Source: Glycocaulis sp051859565 (lineage in GTDB: Bacteria; Pseudomonadota; Alphaproteobacteria; Caulobacterales; Maricaulaceae). From it: a DNA stretch of 64,000 nucleotides. The notes below the pieces were generated by a model. It was not told the DNA's origin, made no database searches, and saw only the letters and a program-made list of their open reading frames with translations. This document shows positions 1 through 8,692 of this stretch, piece by piece. The stretch is from NCBI RefSeq assembly GCF_051859565.1, contig NZ_JBHYFK010000007.1, positions 1-64,000 of the forward strand, read 5' to 3'. Position 1 is the stretch's first letter. Each line of letters begins with the position of its first letter. Both the position numbers and the translations under genes were made by a program.

Positions 1-159
1 GCCCATGCTGCGCTGGCGCAGCGCACTTGCGGCGGGTTGACCCGCCTGCCGCCACAGCGCAAGACAGGGACATCACGTCATGGCGGGGCAGGCCCTCTGC
101 CTCCTGCGCGCCAAGGCGCCGGGACATGACCCGAACCGATTTTTGAAAAAGGCGTCCAG
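1..159 (+). other. structured leader upstream of the first gene, no ORF
   Basis: No convincing coding frame. The first 63 bases can fold: a hairpin CTGCGC/GCGCAG at 8-21, then an outer stem 26-31 with 58-63 enclosing a hairpin at 31-46 (GGCGGGT, loop, CCCGCC). This could be a 5' leader of the downstream PLP-enzyme gene or the 3' end of something cut off by the window edge. I could not match it to a known SAM or other riboswitch consensus. Confidence 0.3.
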
Positions 160-1452
160 ATGAGCAAACCCGAAACCCCCTATCGCAAGCGCGCTCTCGG
201 CAACCGGCCTTTGCGGCCGGAAACCCTGATGATGAGCTACGGGTTCGATGCCAAACTCTCTGAGGGCGCGATCAAGCCGCCGATTTTTCAGACCTCCACC
301 TTCGTATTCTCCAGTGCGGAGGAGGGTGCGGCCTTTTTCCGTGTGATGGGCGGGCGTGCCGTTGACGGGGACCCGGCGGCGCCGGGGCTCATGTATTCGC
401 GTTTCAACAACCCCAATGTGGAAGTGCTGGAAGACCGGCTGACGCTTTTTGATGGCGCCGAGGAGGCGTGTGTCTTCTCTTCTGGCATGGGCGCAATCTC
501 CACTGTGCTGCTGGCCTTTGCCAGGTCAGGCGATGTGGTCTTGCAGTCCACCCCGCTCTATGGCGGCACCGAGACGCTGATCCGCAATATCATGCCCAAT
601 TACGGTATCGCGATGGAGGATTTTGTTGCGGGCGCGCCCGACGATGAAATCCGCGCGCAGGCCGAGGCCGCGATGAAGCGCGGGCGCGTGTCGATGATCT
701 ACACCGAGACGCCGACCAACCCGACCAACGAAATTGTCGATCTGGCGCTGATGAAGTCGCTCGCTGACGAGATTGGCAAGCGGCAGGGGCACCGCCCGGT
801 CGTGGTCGTCGATAACACGGTGCTTGGCCCTATCGGCCAGTCGCCGCTGGCGCATGGCGCAGACCTCGTTGTCTACTCCCTGACGAAATATATCGGCGGG
901 CATTCCGATCTGATCGGGGGTGCAGCGATGGGTTCCAGCGAGGTGATGGCGCCGGTGCGCAAGCTGCGTTCGGCCATTGGCACCAATCTCGATCCGAATA
1001 CGTGCTGGATGCTCGCGCGCTCGCTGGAGACGGTCAGCCTGCGCATGCAGGCGGCGTTTGATGGTGCGGCAAAGGTCGCTGCCTACCTGAAAGATCACCC
1101 GAAAGTGGAGAAGGTGCGCTATCTCGGCTTCCTGGAGCCCGGTTCGCGCGATCACACCGTGCACCACCGCCAGTCGGGCGAGTATTATGGCTCCACCTTC
1201 GCCTTCGACGTTACGGACGGGCAGGAAGGGGCTTTCCGCATGCTCAATGCGCTGAAAGTCATCAAGCTGGCGGTCAGCCTTGGCGGCACCGAGACACTTA
1301 TCTGCCATCCCGGCTCCACCACGCATTCCGGCGTTGATCCGGCCCTGCGTGAGCGCCTGAAATTTTCGGCGGGCATGGTGCGGGTGTCGATCGGCATCGA
1401 ACATCCGGACGATCTTATCGCCGATCTGGAGCAGGCGCTTTCACACGTCTGA
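160..1452 (+). CDS. cystathionine gamma-synthase family PLP enzyme
   Basis: A 430-residue cytosolic enzyme of the Cys/Met-metabolism PLP family (fold type I). Lys243 in SLTKYIGGHSD is the Schiff-base lysine. ETPTNP and VVDNT (the Asp that pairs with the pyridine nitrogen) lie upstream of it, and SLGGTETLICHPGSTTHS is the family's C-terminal substrate-site motif. Length is a little above the usual 380-400 residues because of an N-terminal extension of about 30. The family includes gamma-synthases, gamma-lyases and O-acylhomoserine enzymes, so the exact reaction cannot be set by eye. It is 34 bases upstream of the M20 hydrolase and likely heads the same operon as astADB, so a role linked to amino-acid catabolism is inferred rather than shown. 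Confidence 0.85.
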   Translation: MSKPETPYRKRALGNRPLRPETLMMSYGFDAKLSEGAIKPPIFQTSTFVFSSAEEGAAFFRVMGGRAVDGDPAAPGLMYSRFNNPNVEVLEDRLTLFDGAEEACVFSSGMGAISTVLLAFARSGDVVLQSTPLYGGTETLIRNIMPNYGIAMEDFVAGAPDDEIRAQAEAAMKRGRVSMIYTETPTNPTNEIVDLALMKSLADEIGKRQGHRPVVVVDNTVLGPIGQSPLAHGADLVVYSLTKYIGGHSDLIGGAAMGSSEVMAPVRKLRSAIGTNLDPNTCWMLARSLETVSLRMQAAFDGAAKVAAYLKDHPKVEKVRYLGFLEPGSRDHTVHHRQSGEYYGSTFAFDVTDGQEGAFRMLNALKVIKLAVSLGGTETLICHPGSTTHSGVDPALRERLKFSAGMVRVSIGIEHPDDLIADLEQALSHV

Positions 1453-1486
1453 TCGTCGCTGGCAGCAGCATTGCAGGTGGTCTTCC

Positions 1487-2746
1487 ATGAGCGCGCTTAC
1501 CTTATCGGCAGATGAGAAATCCGCCCTCGGCTGGATCGATGGCGAAGGCGATTCCATGATCGCCTCCGTCCGGCGCTGGTCTGACATCAATTCGGGCAGC
1601 CGCAATGCGGCAGGGCTGGAGGCGATGCAGGCCAAGCTGACGGACGCCTTCTCACGCCTCGATGCCCGTATAGAGACGGTGGAGCTGGCGCCGTCTGAAA
1701 CCGTCACGCCTGATGGTGAGATCAGGCCGGTTGAGTACACGGCTGCGCTGAAGGTATCAGCACGTCCGGACGCTCTGATACGTATCGTGCTGACCGGCCA
1801 TTCCGACACCGTCTTTGCCGCCGATCACCCCTTCCAGACCTGCCGGGATGTGGACAGCGACACCCTCAATGGCCCTGGCGTGGCGGACATGAAGGGCGGG
1901 CTTCTGGTCATGCTGCACGGCCTTCTGGCGCTGGAGCGCAGCCCGTGGGCGAAGGATCTGGGCTATGACGTTCTCATCAGCCCGGATGAGGAAATCGGCT
2001 CGCTGGGTTCCGGTCCTGTCCTGGCGGAGCTCGGCGCCAAGGCTCATGTCGGCATGACGTATGAGCCTGCACTCGCTGACGGCTCGCTGGCGGGCGCGCG
2101 CAAAGGCTCGGGCAATTTCTCACTTCGGGTGAAGGGCCGGGCCGCTCACGCGGGGCGTGAGCATCATCTGGGCCGCAACGCGATCGTGGCCGGGGCGGCC
2201 TTTGCCAAGGCGATAGATGCGCTCAACGGCCAGCGCGAGGCTGTGACCATCAATGTCTCGCGCATTGATGGCGGCGGCGCGCCCAACGTAGTGCCGGATG
2301 TGGCTGTCGTGCGCTTCAATGTGCGTGTCGGCGACGAGGAGGATGCGCGCTGGGCCCTCTCCGGTCTTGAGAAGGCGGTAGCCGAGATCAACACCCGCGA
2401 CGGCATCGTGGCCGATCTGCATGGCGGGTTCACCCGCCCGCCCAAGCCGATGACCCCGGCAAACCTGCGCATGTTTGAATGGACACGTGAGGCGGGCCGC
2501 ACGATCGGCCTCGATCTGAAGTGGAACCCTACGGGTGGCGTATGCGAGGGCAATAATCTGTGGGCGTCGGGCTGTCCCAATGTGGATACGCTGGGCGTGC
2601 GCGGCGCCGACATCCATTCAGACCGGGAGATCGCCAAAATCTCCAGCTTCACCGAAAAAGCGAAGCTCTCTGCTGTCATGCTGATGAAATTTGCCAAAGG
2701 CGAGTTCGATGCCCGCGAGGCACGCGCACTCGCCCGTGCCCTTTAG
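1487..2746 (+). CDS. M20 family metallohydrolase (carboxypeptidase/deacylase type)
   Basis: A 419-residue zinc hydrolase of the M20 family (ArgE/DapE/carboxypeptidase G2 group). Visible metal and catalytic motifs in order are LTGHSDTVF (metal His and catalytic Asp), GPGVADMKGG (bridging Asp), SPDEEIGSLGS (catalytic Glu and metal Glu), a metal-site acidic residue in TYEPAL, and a C-terminal IHSDRE with the last metal His. An AGGTGG stretch lies about 7 bases before the ATG. It is followed after 17 bases by astA. Because astE is not seen here, this protein is a candidate for the desuccinylase step of the arginine succinyltransferase pathway. That is inference only: canonical AstE belongs to a different (M14-like) family. 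Confidence 0.85.
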   Translation: MSALTLSADEKSALGWIDGEGDSMIASVRRWSDINSGSRNAAGLEAMQAKLTDAFSRLDARIETVELAPSETVTPDGEIRPVEYTAALKVSARPDALIRIVLTGHSDTVFAADHPFQTCRDVDSDTLNGPGVADMKGGLLVMLHGLLALERSPWAKDLGYDVLISPDEEIGSLGSGPVLAELGAKAHVGMTYEPALADGSLAGARKGSGNFSLRVKGRAAHAGREHHLGRNAIVAGAAFAKAIDALNGQREAVTINVSRIDGGGAPNVVPDVAVVRFNVRVGDEEDARWALSGLEKAVAEINTRDGIVADLHGGFTRPPKPMTPANLRMFEWTREAGRTIGLDLKWNPTGGVCEGNNLWASGCPNVDTLGVRGADIHSDREIAKISSFTEKAKLSAVMLMKFAKGEFDAREARALARAL

Positions 2747-2763
2747 GACAGGAATATACGGCC

Positions 2764-3774
2764 ATGCTGATGGTGCGTTCGGCGCGTAGCGCGGATCATT
2801 CATCCTTTACCGCTCTGGCCGCTTCAGCGGGCACAGGCTTCACCAGCCTGGCGGTCAGCGCCGATGCGCTGGCTGAAAAGCTGGAGAAGTCCGAACAGGC
2901 GTTTGCCGGGAAAATCCCTGACCGCTCCGACGCGGCCTATCAGCTCATGCTGGAAGACACCGAGAGCGGCAAGGTGCTCGGCACGGCGGCGGTCAAGGCC
3001 GCAGTGGGGATCAAGAAGCCATATTTCGACTTCAAGATCATGACCTTCGCGCAAGCCTCCAAGGAGGCGGACCGCCGCTTCGACATGGAAGCGATGATGC
3101 TGGTCAATGATTTTGCGGGCTGCAGCGAGGTTGGCTCGCTCTTCGTGTCGGACGCCGCGCGCGGGCGCGGGGCAGGGCGGTTGATGGCGCAGTCACGCTA
3201 TCTGCTGATCGGCGCCGACCGCTCGCGCTTTGGCGAGCGCGTGGTGGCTGAGCTGCGCGGCGTCGTCGATGAGGCGGGCGAGTCCGTCTTCTACAACCAC
3301 GTCACCCGGCCCTTTTTCCGTATGACGTTTGACGAGGCCGACCGGATGAGCGCCTCCACCGATAACCAGTTCATTCTCGATCTCATGCCGACCCACCCGA
3401 TCTATCTGGATCATCTGCCTTCCGGCGTGCGCGAGGTGATGGGCAAGACCCATCCGCACGGCGTGAACGCAAAGCGGCTGCTGGAGTGGGAAGGGTTCGA
3501 GTATCACCGCTATGTCGATATTTTCGATGGCGGACCGCTGGTGGACTGCCCGGTCGAGCGTGTCCGCACGGTGCGCGAAAGCCGCGTGCTGACCGTCGGC
3601 TCGGCAGGCGGCGAGACGGTAGAGGCGATGGTCTCCACCGACCGAATGAACGATTTCCGTCTCGTCAGGTGCGAGGTCCGCGTCAGCGAGAACACGGTTG
3701 CGCTGGATGATGACGTGCAGCGCGCGCTCGATCTGAGCGATGGGAACACAGCAAGAGTATGGGTGAATACATGA
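2764..3774 (+). CDS. astA: arginine N-succinyltransferase
   Basis: Transfers succinyl from succinyl-CoA to the alpha-amino group of arginine, the first step of the AST arginine-catabolism pathway. The 336-residue protein matches the family length of about 340. Recognisable blocks include the N-terminal MVRSARSADH, an acyl-CoA-binding segment EVGSLFVSDAARGRGAGRL, and THPIYLDHLP. The frame stays open upstream to 2560 inside the M20 gene. I chose ATG 2764 because it has CAGGAA about 8 bases upstream and starts just after the preceding stop. The stop overlaps the astD start by ATGA. Confidence 0.93.
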   Translation: MLMVRSARSADHSSFTALAASAGTGFTSLAVSADALAEKLEKSEQAFAGKIPDRSDAAYQLMLEDTESGKVLGTAAVKAAVGIKKPYFDFKIMTFAQASKEADRRFDMEAMMLVNDFAGCSEVGSLFVSDAARGRGAGRLMAQSRYLLIGADRSRFGERVVAELRGVVDEAGESVFYNHVTRPFFRMTFDEADRMSASTDNQFILDLMPTHPIYLDHLPSGVREVMGKTHPHGVNAKRLLEWEGFEYHRYVDIFDGGPLVDCPVERVRTVRESRVLTVGSAGGETVEAMVSTDRMNDFRLVRCEVRVSENTVALDDDVQRALDLSDGNTARVWVNT

Positions 3775-5225
3775 GCGGCAACAGCCTCTTTATCGATGGT
3801 GGATGGCGCAAGGGCGCAGGCGAAGTCTTTGCCTCTCTCGATCCGGCAAGCGGTGACACGGTGTGGAGCGGCAATGCTGCCGGCCCGGCCGATGTACGCG
3901 CGGCCTTCGCGGCGGCCCGTGCCGCCTTCGCTGACTGGGCGCTCACCGATTTCGAGACCCGGCGCGCCATTGTGGAGCGGTTCGGCGCCATCCTGGTTGA
4001 ACGCAAGGAAGCCTTCGCCGAGCTGATCTCGCGCGAGACGGGCAAACCCTTGTGGGAAGCGCAAGGCGAGGCGGGGGCGATGGCGGGCAAGATCGCCATT
4101 TCCATCAAGGCCCGCGAGGAGCGGGCAGGGCGGCGCGTGGAAGCGTCCGACTTTGGCGAGGCCGTGCTGGACCACAAGCCGCTGGGCGTGTTGTTCGTGC
4201 TGGGCCCGTACAACTTCCCCGGCCATCTGCCGAACGGCCATATCGTGCCGGCCCTGCTGGCGGGCAATACGCTGGTATTCAAACCCTCCGAGCTGACGCC
4301 CGCCACGGCTGCGCTGATGGTGGAATGCTGGGAAGAGGCGGGCCTGCCGAAAGGCGTGCTCAACCTCGTTCAGGGCGCACGCGAGACCGGCGCAGCGGCG
4401 CTGGATGATGCAGACCTCGACGGCGTGCTCTTCACCGGCTCCTGGACGACCGGCTCTTTCATCCACAAGAAGTTTGCCGGCCGCACCGGCATCCAGCTCG
4501 CGCTGGAAATGGGTGGCAATAATCCGCTCGTGGTGTGGGATGCGAAGGATGCCGACGCCGCTGCCCGCATCGCCATACTGTCGGCCTATATCAGTGCCGG
4601 TCAGCGCTGCTCGTGCGCGCGCAGGCTTATCGTGCCGGCGGGCGCAGCCGGTGATGCGGTGGTCAGCGCCGTCGCGGACATGGCCGCGCGCCTGACCATC
4701 AGGCCGTGGAATACCAATCCTGAGCCCTTCATGGGGCCGCTGGTGACGCCGCATGCCGCAGACGCCGTGATCAAGGCGCAAGCTGATCTGGCTTCGCTCG
4801 GCGGCAAGGTGCTGCTGGAGGCAAAGCGGCTAGAGGCCGGCCCCGCCTTTGTCAGCCCGGCCCTGATCGATGTGACCGGCCTTGAAACGCCAGACCACGA
4901 AGTGTTCGGTCCGCTATTGCAGGTGCGCCGCGCCAATAGCTTTGAAGATGCGCTCAAAGAGGCCAACAACACCGCCTATGGCCTTGCCGCGGGGCTGGTC
5001 AGCGATGATGCCGCCCTGTGGAAGCGCTTCTGGGCGGGTTCGCGGGCAGGGATCGTCAACTGGAACCGGCCTACCACAGGAGCTGCGTCCTCGATGCCGT
5101 TTGGCGGGCCGGGCCAGTCGGGCAATCTGCGCCCCAGCGCGTATTACGCGGCGGATTATTGCGCCTATCCGGTCGCGACACAGGCCGCACCTGAGCTTAG
5201 CTCCCTGCCGGTGAAAGGCATCTGA
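3771..5225 (+). CDS. astD: N-succinylglutamate 5-semialdehyde dehydrogenase
   Basis: NAD-dependent aldehyde dehydrogenase of the AST pathway, oxidising succinylglutamic semialdehyde to succinylglutamate. The 484-residue protein has the ALDH hallmarks: LGPYNFPGHLPNGH, VFKPSELTP, FTGSWTTG in the cofactor site, general-base Glu246 in LALEMGGNN, and nucleophile Cys280 in GQRCSCARR. ATG 3771 overlaps the astA stop (ATGA). A second ATG 12 bases upstream (3759) is in frame but lies inside astA and is less likely. The TGATG at the 3' end couples it to astB. Confidence 0.93.
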   Translation: MSGNSLFIDGGWRKGAGEVFASLDPASGDTVWSGNAAGPADVRAAFAAARAAFADWALTDFETRRAIVERFGAILVERKEAFAELISRETGKPLWEAQGEAGAMAGKIAISIKAREERAGRRVEASDFGEAVLDHKPLGVLFVLGPYNFPGHLPNGHIVPALLAGNTLVFKPSELTPATAALMVECWEEAGLPKGVLNLVQGARETGAAALDDADLDGVLFTGSWTTGSFIHKKFAGRTGIQLALEMGGNNPLVVWDAKDADAAARIAILSAYISAGQRCSCARRLIVPAGAAGDAVVSAVADMAARLTIRPWNTNPEPFMGPLVTPHAADAVIKAQADLASLGGKVLLEAKRLEAGPAFVSPALIDVTGLETPDHEVFGPLLQVRRANSFEDALKEANNTAYGLAAGLVSDDAALWKRFWAGSRAGIVNWNRPTTGAASSMPFGGPGQSGNLRPSAYYAADYCAYPVATQAAPELSSLPVKGI

Positions 5226-6565
5226 TGAGCGCTATCGAAGCCAATTTCGACGGGTTGGTCGGCCCGACGCATAATTATGCAGGCCTCGCCGAAGGCAATC
5301 TCGCCAGCGCGAAGAATGCGGGCAACATTGCCGCTCCGCGCGCCGGTGTGCTGGAGGGGCTGGCCAAGGCGAAACGCCTTGCCGATGCAGGGCTGGTGCA
5401 GGGCTTTCTGCCGCCGCACGAGCGCCCTTTTATTCCCGGCCTGCGCGCGCTCGGCTTCACCGGCAGCGACGCCCAAGTCTGGGAGAGCGCCTTTCGCCGT
5501 GCGCCGGTGCTGGCACGCAATATGGCCTCGGCCAGCCCGATGTGGGCGGCCAATGCGGCCACGGTCTCGCCCAGCCCAGACACGGCCGATGGCCGCCTGC
5601 ATATGAGCGCGGCCAATCTTCTCTCCACACTCCATCGATCCATCGAGGGACCGCAGACCGCGCGGGCCTTGCGCGCCATCTTCCCCGATGAGAACCATTT
5701 CGCGGTGCATGACCCGCTGCCGATGCAATCTGCCTTTGGCGATGAAGGCGCGGCCAACCATGTGCGCCTGTGCGCCGAGCATGGCGCGCCGGGCGTGGAA
5801 ATCCTCGTCTATGGGCGCGACGCCTTTGAAAGCTGGCAGGCGCGCTTCCCCGCCCGCCAGACCAAGCAGGCGTGTGAGGCGATTGCCCGCCGCCATGGGC
5901 TCGACCCTGAACGCACCGTCATCGTGCGCCAGTCGCGCGCCGCCATCGAGGCCGGCGCTTTCCACAATGATGTCGTGTGCGTCGGCAATGGCCGGGTTCT
6001 CTTCTTCCACGAGCTGGCGTTCGAGGACACTGAAGCGACGCTCGATGCGATCCGCGCGGCGGCCAAGGGCCTGTTCGATCCGGTCTTCGTCGAGGTGGCG
6101 CAGGACGAAGTGCCGATAGAGGACGCCATCACCAGCTATATCTTCAACTCCCAGCTTCTCGACTGGCCCGGCGAGGACCGCATGGTGTTGCTGGCCCCCA
6201 AAGAGACGCAAGAGACTGCCTCAACGCGCGCCTATTGCGAGCGCATGGTGGCAGGCAATGGCCCGATAGGGCGCGTGGATTATGCCGATGTGCGCCAGTC
6301 CATGAGGAATGGCGGCGGGCCTGCCTGTCTGCGCCTGCGCGTGGTGCTGACCCCGGCGGAGCTCAAGGCTGTCAATCCGGGTGTGATGCTCGATGACCGG
6401 CTGTTTGCCGCGCTGACCGACTGGGCCAAGACCCATTACCGCGAGAGCCTGAGCCTGACGGAGCTGGCTGATCCTGCGCTGGTGGATGAAAGCCGCGCGG
6501 CGCTGGATGCGCTCACGCGCATCATGGGTCTGGGCGGCGATTTCTACGATTTTCAGCGGGTCTAG
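5225..6565 (+). CDS. astB: N-succinylarginine dihydrolase
   Basis: Hydrolyses N2-succinylarginine to N2-succinylornithine, releasing CO2 and two NH3, the second AST step. The 446-residue protein equals the usual length (about 445). It opens with EANFDGLVGPTHNYAGL, typical of AstB. His247 in AFHNDVVCVGN and the nucleophilic Cys368 in GGGPACLRLRV match the catalytic His and Cys of the guanidine-modifying family. The start codon overlaps the astD stop by one base (TGATG), so translation is probably coupled. It ends 8 bases before the convergent xthA stop. Confidence 0.94.
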   Translation: MSAIEANFDGLVGPTHNYAGLAEGNLASAKNAGNIAAPRAGVLEGLAKAKRLADAGLVQGFLPPHERPFIPGLRALGFTGSDAQVWESAFRRAPVLARNMASASPMWAANAATVSPSPDTADGRLHMSAANLLSTLHRSIEGPQTARALRAIFPDENHFAVHDPLPMQSAFGDEGAANHVRLCAEHGAPGVEILVYGRDAFESWQARFPARQTKQACEAIARRHGLDPERTVIVRQSRAAIEAGAFHNDVVCVGNGRVLFFHELAFEDTEATLDAIRAAAKGLFDPVFVEVAQDEVPIEDAITSYIFNSQLLDWPGEDRMVLLAPKETQETASTRAYCERMVAGNGPIGRVDYADVRQSMRNGGGPACLRLRVVLTPAELKAVNPGVMLDDRLFAALTDWAKTHYRESLSLTELADPALVDESRAALDALTRIMGLGGDFYDFQRV

Positions 6566-6573
6566 ACAGGCAG

Positions 6574-7368
6574 CTAGAGATCAAAAGTCCCGACTACGGG
6601 TACGTGGTCGGACGCTTTTTCCTTGCCCCGCACATCCTTGTGAATCTCGATCGATTTCAGGCGGTCAGCGGCCTGCGGCGAGCACAGAAGGTGGTCGATG
6701 CGGATGCCGTTATTCTTCTGCCACGCACCCGCCTGATAGTCCCAGAACGTATACTGGTGCGCGCGGCCATCGAGATGCTGGAAGGCTTCGGTGAAGCCGA
6801 GCCATTGCAGCGCGAAGAAGGCATCGCGCGTCTGGGGCAGGATCAGGGCATCGCCCTCCCACGCGGCCGGATCATGCACATCGGAATCGCGCGGGATAAC
6901 ATTGTAATCGCCCGCCAGAACCAGCGGTTCTTCATAGGCCAGTAGCTTGGCGGCATGCGCGTGCAGGCGCGCCATCCATTCCAGCTTGTAATCGTATTTC
7001 GGCCCCGGCGCCGGGTTGCCGTTGGGCAGGTAGATGCTCGCCACGCGCACCGGGCCACCCGGCGCGCTGATCACCGCCTCGATATAGCGGGCCTGTTCTT
7101 CCTCGCCATTGCCGCCGGGCAGGGCGCGCTCGGCCACTTCCTCGATAGGAAAGCGCGAAAGCAGGGCGACGCCGTTATAGCTCTTCTGGCCCACCGTCTC
7201 GATGTTGTAGCCCAGCCGCTCGATCTCCTCGCGCGGGAAGCCCTCATCCTGGCATTTGATCTCCTGCAGGCAGGCAATGTCCGGCTTTGCTTCGCCCAGC
7301 CATTCCAGCACGTTGGGCAGGCGCGCCTTGATGGAGTTCACATTCCACGTCGCGATTGAGAGAGTCAT
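6574..7368 (-). CDS. xthA: exodeoxyribonuclease III (AP endonuclease)
   Basis: A Mg-dependent exonuclease/AP endonuclease of the ExoIII family, acting in base-excision repair. Its 264 residues cover the whole EEP domain: IATWNVNSIKAR at the N-terminus, metal-binding Glu36 in CLQEIKCQ, SIYLPNG, AGDYNVIP, NNGIRIDHLLCS and the catalytic SDHVPVVG near the C-terminus. The length fits the family (about 260-270). It is transcribed convergently with the ast operon, with 8 bases between the two stop codons. Confidence 0.95.
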   Translation of the reverse strand: MTLSIATWNVNSIKARLPNVLEWLGEAKPDIACLQEIKCQDEGFPREEIERLGYNIETVGQKSYNGVALLSRFPIEEVAERALPGGNGEEEQARYIEAVISAPGGPVRVASIYLPNGNPAPGPKYDYKLEWMARLHAHAAKLLAYEEPLVLAGDYNVIPRDSDVHDPAAWEGDALILPQTRDAFFALQWLGFTEAFQHLDGRAHQYTFWDYQAGAWQKNNGIRIDHLLCSPQAADRLKSIEIHKDVRGKEKASDHVPVVGTFDL

Positions 7369-7421
7369 GCTAGTATGCCTTTGGCGGGGGAGTGAGAATT
7401 CGGGCTGAACGGGGCCGGACC

Positions 7422-7811
7422 ATGAACGCAGACCCGGTGGACGACATTTCCGGCCAGCGCCGACGTATCACCTTTCTAGCAGTTCTCACCCTGTTGCTGG
7501 CAAGTCTGGCTGCACTGCTGACCGGATTGTTTGGCGCGGCGACATGGGGCGTCTCGATGATGGCGTTTTCCGGCGCGGTGGAAAGCGGTGCGAACCGCGA
7601 TCTCATGCGCGTGGTGCTGTATTTCCTGCTGGCCGGGCCGTTCGTCGCCGGGGCAGGGCTTCTCATTGGCTGGATCGTGTTCTGGACGCGCAGGCCGGGC
7701 GCAGGCGTGGCGTGGGTCTTCCTGCCGTCACTCATCTGGGTGGGCCTTCTGACCGGCTATATGTGGGCGATTTCAGCCTTCTGCGCGGGGGAGTTCACGT
7801 GTGGGGTGTAG
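7422..7811 (+). CDS. small membrane protein, function unknown
   Basis: A 129-residue protein with a short charged N-terminus (MNADPVDDISGQRRR) followed by three hydrophobic segments, roughly residues 17-42, 62-85 and 93-120, so probably an inner-membrane protein. I recognise no family. ATG 7422 is preferred over GTG 7392 because it is preceded by a GGGGCCGG stretch. It diverges from xthA, and palindromic repeats follow it immediately. Confidence 0.6.
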   Translation: MNADPVDDISGQRRRITFLAVLTLLLASLAALLTGLFGAATWGVSMMAFSGAVESGANRDLMRVVLYFLLAGPFVAGAGLLIGWIVFWTRRPGAGVAWVFLPSLIWVGLLTGYMWAISAFCAGEFTCGV

Positions 7812-7824
7812 GGGGCAACCGTTT

Positions 7825-7981
7825 TCTCCCCCCGTTTACGGGGGGAGTGGCTCGAAGAGCCGAGGGGGGATTCAACAAAAGTTGCCCCCCCTCCGTCTCG
7901 CTGACGCTCGACACCTCCCCCGTAAACGGGGGAGGAAAACCGGGGGCGGACCTCGCTCACGCTCGGCCGGAGGATGACAAG
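7825..7981. repeat. inverted pair of the CTCCCCCGTTTACGGGGGAG palindrome plus REP-like tail
   Basis: The forward palindrome (CCCCCGTTTACGGGGG core) and its inverted copy (CCCCCGTAAACGGGGG) flank GAGGGGGGA and CCCCCCTCCGTC arms about 100 bases apart. This is followed by a GGACCTCGCTCACGCTCGG hairpin ending in GGATGACA, shared with other gaps in the window. The same palindrome recurs near 32842, 45169, 50980 and 56965. Confidence 0.8.
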
Positions 7982-7991
7982 GGTTGGAACC

Positions 7992-8663
7992 CTAAAACCC
8001 CTCAAAGCTCGCAAATTCGTCCACTTCGGCGCGCCGTGTGCGCAGCTGGTTCACTTTTGCGGATGTGTCGGCATGGCCGAGTGCCAGCCCGCAATAGACG
8101 ATTTGCGGCTTCTCGATGCGCAGCGTCTTTGCCACGGTTCCGGCGTGCAGCGTCCACGCTTCCTGCATGCAGGTGGCGAGCCTTTTGCTTTCAGCGGCGA
8201 GGCAGAAGCTCATCATGAACATGCCCAGATGCGCCCACTGATTGGGGTTCATCCGCTCATCGATCGAGAAGAACACGCCCACCGGCGCGCCGAAAAATTC
8301 GTAATTGGCCATCAGGTGCGCGAGGCGCGCGCCCTTGTCCTCGCGCGGAACGCCCAAAAGCTCATACATGTCCTCGCCGACCTGAAAACGGCGCGAGCGA
8401 TACGGCTCCCACAGGCTTTCGGGATAGACCGGGAAGGCGGATTCGTTGGTGAAGGGATCGGTGGAGAGCTTTTTCTGTACAGCATCGATCACGCGCTGGC
8501 GCGCTTCACCCGCCACGACATGCACCTGCCAGGGCTGGAGATTGCCGCCCGAGGCCGACCAGCGCGCAGCATCGAGAAGCTCGCGTATTTCAGTCTCGCT
8601 GACGGGCGTGTCGAGAAAGGCGCGCGTGGAAATGCGGCGCTTCAGAGCGTCGATAACGTCCAT
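7992..8663 (-). CDS. nitroreductase family protein
   Basis: An FMN-dependent NAD(P)H oxidoreductase of the nitroreductase fold, 223 residues. The N-terminal RRISTRAFLDTPVSE binds the FMN phosphate, ASGGNLQPWQ is the typical flavin-contact loop, and the C-terminal half has QEAWTLHAGTVAKTL and IVYCGLALGH. The natural substrate cannot be inferred. It ends 29 bases before the erpA stop on the same strand and could share its transcript. Confidence 0.9.
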   Translation of the reverse strand: MDVIDALKRRISTRAFLDTPVSETEIRELLDAARWSASGGNLQPWQVHVVAGEARQRVIDAVQKKLSTDPFTNESAFPVYPESLWEPYRSRRFQVGEDMYELLGVPREDKGARLAHLMANYEFFGAPVGVFFSIDERMNPNQWAHLGMFMMSFCLAAESKRLATCMQEAWTLHAGTVAKTLRIEKPQIVYCGLALGHADTSAKVNQLRTRRAEVDEFASFEGF

Positions 8664-8692
8664 GGTCCAGCCCCCGGAAAGTTATGGAGAAA

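Noticed and set aside
3510..4781. Minus-strand frame of 423 codons
   Set aside because: Shadow of astA/astD. The translation is rich in Arg/His as expected for an antisense frame and shows no domain.
7544..8218. Plus-strand frame of 224 codons
   Set aside because: It joins an out-of-frame part of the membrane protein gene to repeat DNA and the antisense of the nitroreductase gene.
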